Of a DNA stretch of 64,000 nucleotides, positions 63,028-64,000 are shown piece by piece. This stretch comes from an uncultured Clostridia bacterium (GTDB lineage Bacteria > Bacillota > Clostridia > Christensenellales > UBA1242). Under the pieces are notes generated by a model. It had not been told where the DNA came from. It was given only the letters and a program-made list of their open reading frames with translations, and ran no database searches. The stretch spans positions 1 through 64,000 of the forward strand of contig CALWRJ010000016.1 of the NCBI GenBank assembly GCA_944383915.1, read 5' to 3'. Position 1 is the first letter of the stretch. Each line of letters begins with the position of its first letter. The position numbers and the translations under genes are program-made.

Positions 63028-63413
63028 GGCATAATACCCACTATTATATCAATTAATGATTTTATAATTGGTATTGCAAGCACAAATATTATTAATTTAC
63101 CAGCAAGCATAACTTTGCTAGCAATAGCGTTATTACCACTGTCTGCACAAATATTTGCACTAAATTCAGTCAAATAACCTATGCCTACTATTTTTAAAAG
63201 TACTATAAATAATTCGCTATTTAACCCCGTGCTATCTAAAATATAAGTGAATACACCATATACTTGCTCTAAAAGGTCGATTATGTAAAAAAATAAAATT
63301 ACACCGCCAGCCACACCAACCAATAACGCTAATTCTGGTTTAGTTTGTTTAACAACAATAACCGCCACCACAATTATAAGAGCAAGTCCTATTACTTTAA
63401 AAATTTCTACCAC
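63024..63413 (-). CDS. spoIIIAD: Stage III sporulation protein AD
   Basis: 129 residues with four membrane helices. KIVGIGYLTEFSANICADSGNNAIASKVMLAGKL is the SpoIIIAD signature. GTG start after GGGGG. It lies 8 bases after spoIIIAC. Confidence 0.95.
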   Translation of the reverse strand: MVEIFKVIGLALIIVVAVIVVKQTKPELALLVGVAGGVILFFYIIDLLEQVYGVFTYILDSTGLNSELFIVLLKIVGIGYLTEFSANICADSGNNAIASKVMLAGKLIIFVLAIPIIKSLIDIIVGIMP

Positions 63414-63421
63414 GATACCCC

Positions 63422-63625
63422 CTAAAAGAGATAAAAGAGATTTTGAACCGAACTAAATAATTCGCTAATCAAATCTAATACAATAAGCAAAACAATGATT
63501 AGTCCTGCAAGAGTTGTAAGAGTGGCTATTTCGTCCTTTCCTGCTTGCTTTAGAACTTGTGCCACAATAGCGACAACAATACCAATTGCGGCAATTTTAA
63601 ATATTATTTCTACACCTACTACCAT
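63422..63625 (-). CDS. spoIIIAC: Stage III sporulation protein AC
   Basis: 67 residues, two membrane helices joined by the conserved loop QVLKQAGKDEIATLTTLAG. It is the smallest member of the spoIIIA cluster. ATG start with AGAGG upstream. Confidence 0.95.
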   Translation of the reverse strand: MVVGVEIIFKIAAIGIVVAIVAQVLKQAGKDEIATLTTLAGLIIVLLIVLDLISELFSSVQNLFYLF

Positions 63626-63640
63626 TATTTACCTCTAATT

Positions 63641-64000
63641 TTACAAAACAATAATAAACAGGGCTAGCCCACCCATTATACCTAATTTTAATGACATCGA
63701 ACCTTTTGTTTGTTCCTTGGAAACTTTATCCATATGGCTGTTTAAAAACTCATTAGACTGTTTAATTGCTTGTAATTGAGAATTGCTATCATTTCGCCCT
63801 AAATTAGACATAAAGTTGTAAACAACTTCTGCTGTATCATTATCGAGCAAATTTTGTTCGCTTTTCCATTTATTAAGCATTTCTATACTGTTTTGTTGAT
63901 TTGATATATATTTTGTTAAAAAATCACTAAATTCTTTATGAAAAGTATTTTTACTTTCAGTTAATATTTTATTTAAATTGTCTTGTGTAAACATAATATT
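63641..64000 (-). CDS. spoIIIAB: Stage III sporulation protein AB, C-terminal part
   Basis: At least 117 residues. The frame is open to the window edge, so the first part (about 50 residues with a membrane helix) lies outside. Visible are the middle helical region and LSNLGRND-like FMSNLGRNDSNSQLQAIKQ, then the terminal membrane helix KLGIMGGLALFIIVL. The order AB-AC-AD is conserved. SpoIIIAA, the ATPase, should be next, beyond the edge. Confidence 0.9.
   Translation of the reverse strand, partial: NIMFTQDNLNKILTESKNTFHKEFSDFLTKYISNQQNSIEMLNKWKSEQNLLDNDTAEVVYNFMSNLGRNDSNSQLQAIKQSNEFLNSHMDKVSKEQTKGSMSLKLGIMGGLALFIIVL

Overview
The window is an AT-rich stretch of a spore-forming Clostridia-like (Firmicutes) chromosome. 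The evidence is gene order. It carries infC-rpmI-rplT, ftsK-pgsA-cinA-recA-rny, pheS-pheT behind a T-box, miaB-mutS-mutL-miaA next to lexA, spoVAC-AD-AE, and spoIIIAB-to-AH followed by asp23, nusB, xseA, xseB, argR, recN, spoIVB and spo0A. TGA is used as a stop codon, so the code is standard. TTG and GTG starts are common. Several proteins look shortened or degenerate (MiaA, CinA, the Spo0A receiver domain), which suggests a streamlined, possibly host-associated and uncultured lineage. The species cannot be named from the sequence alone.

Layout. 1-1250: the 3' end of a secreted InlB-type repeat protein. 1271-4255: translation block (IF3 with an AUA start, L35, L20, an rRNA methyltransferase, a YebC-type protein). 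4287-7061: a small XRE repressor with palindromic operators, then a secreted LRR plus InlB-repeat protein. 7206-8694: guanylate-kinase-like enzyme and a polysaccharide deacetylase. 8700-18285: M16 peptidase, FtsK/SpoIIIE, PgsA, degenerate CinA, RecA, RNase Y, M19 dipeptidase. 18303-24580: tRNA-Trp, Phe T-box, PheS, PheT, cysteine desulfurase, ThiI. 24583-33511: PBP1A (minus), then MiaB, MutS, MutL, MiaA. 33581-35373: LexA and a tyrosine recombinase. 35374-37429: mostly non-coding, AT-rich and motif-bearing, with a small membrane protein and a YgjP-like peptidase. 37430-42993: a PadR-like regulator with a membrane domain, a TVP38 protein and an ABC exporter pair. 43050-46161: RNase HI, YunB, SpoVAE, SpoVAD, SpoVAC. 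46288-50415: a giant Asn-rich secreted protein and a third InlB-repeat surface protein. 50735-64000, all minus: DacF-type carboxypeptidase, a SpoIIM-like protein, Spo0A, SpoIVB, RecN, ArgR, a CorB-like protein, XseB, XseA, NusB, Asp23 and SpoIIIAH to SpoIIIAB (the last cut by the window edge).

How the parts fit. DNA repair and SOS genes (recA, lexA, recN, mutS, mutL) and sporulation genes (spo0A, spoIVB, spoIIIA, spoVA, yunB, dacF, pdaB-like) dominate. recA and lexA carry matching SOS boxes. argR is preceded by a regular array of ARG boxes. The least ordinary items are: three surface proteins that share one C-terminal tail ending in Ser-Gly-Val-Leu or Ser-Gly-Val-Met; a PadR-type regulator fused to four membrane helices, whose promoter carries a palindromic motif that recurs at two other intergenic sites; a Spo0A whose phospho-acceptor Asp is replaced by Asn; an XRE repressor with one operator forming the exact 17-bp spacer of a consensus promoter; and an extremely Asn-rich secreted protein next to spoVA.
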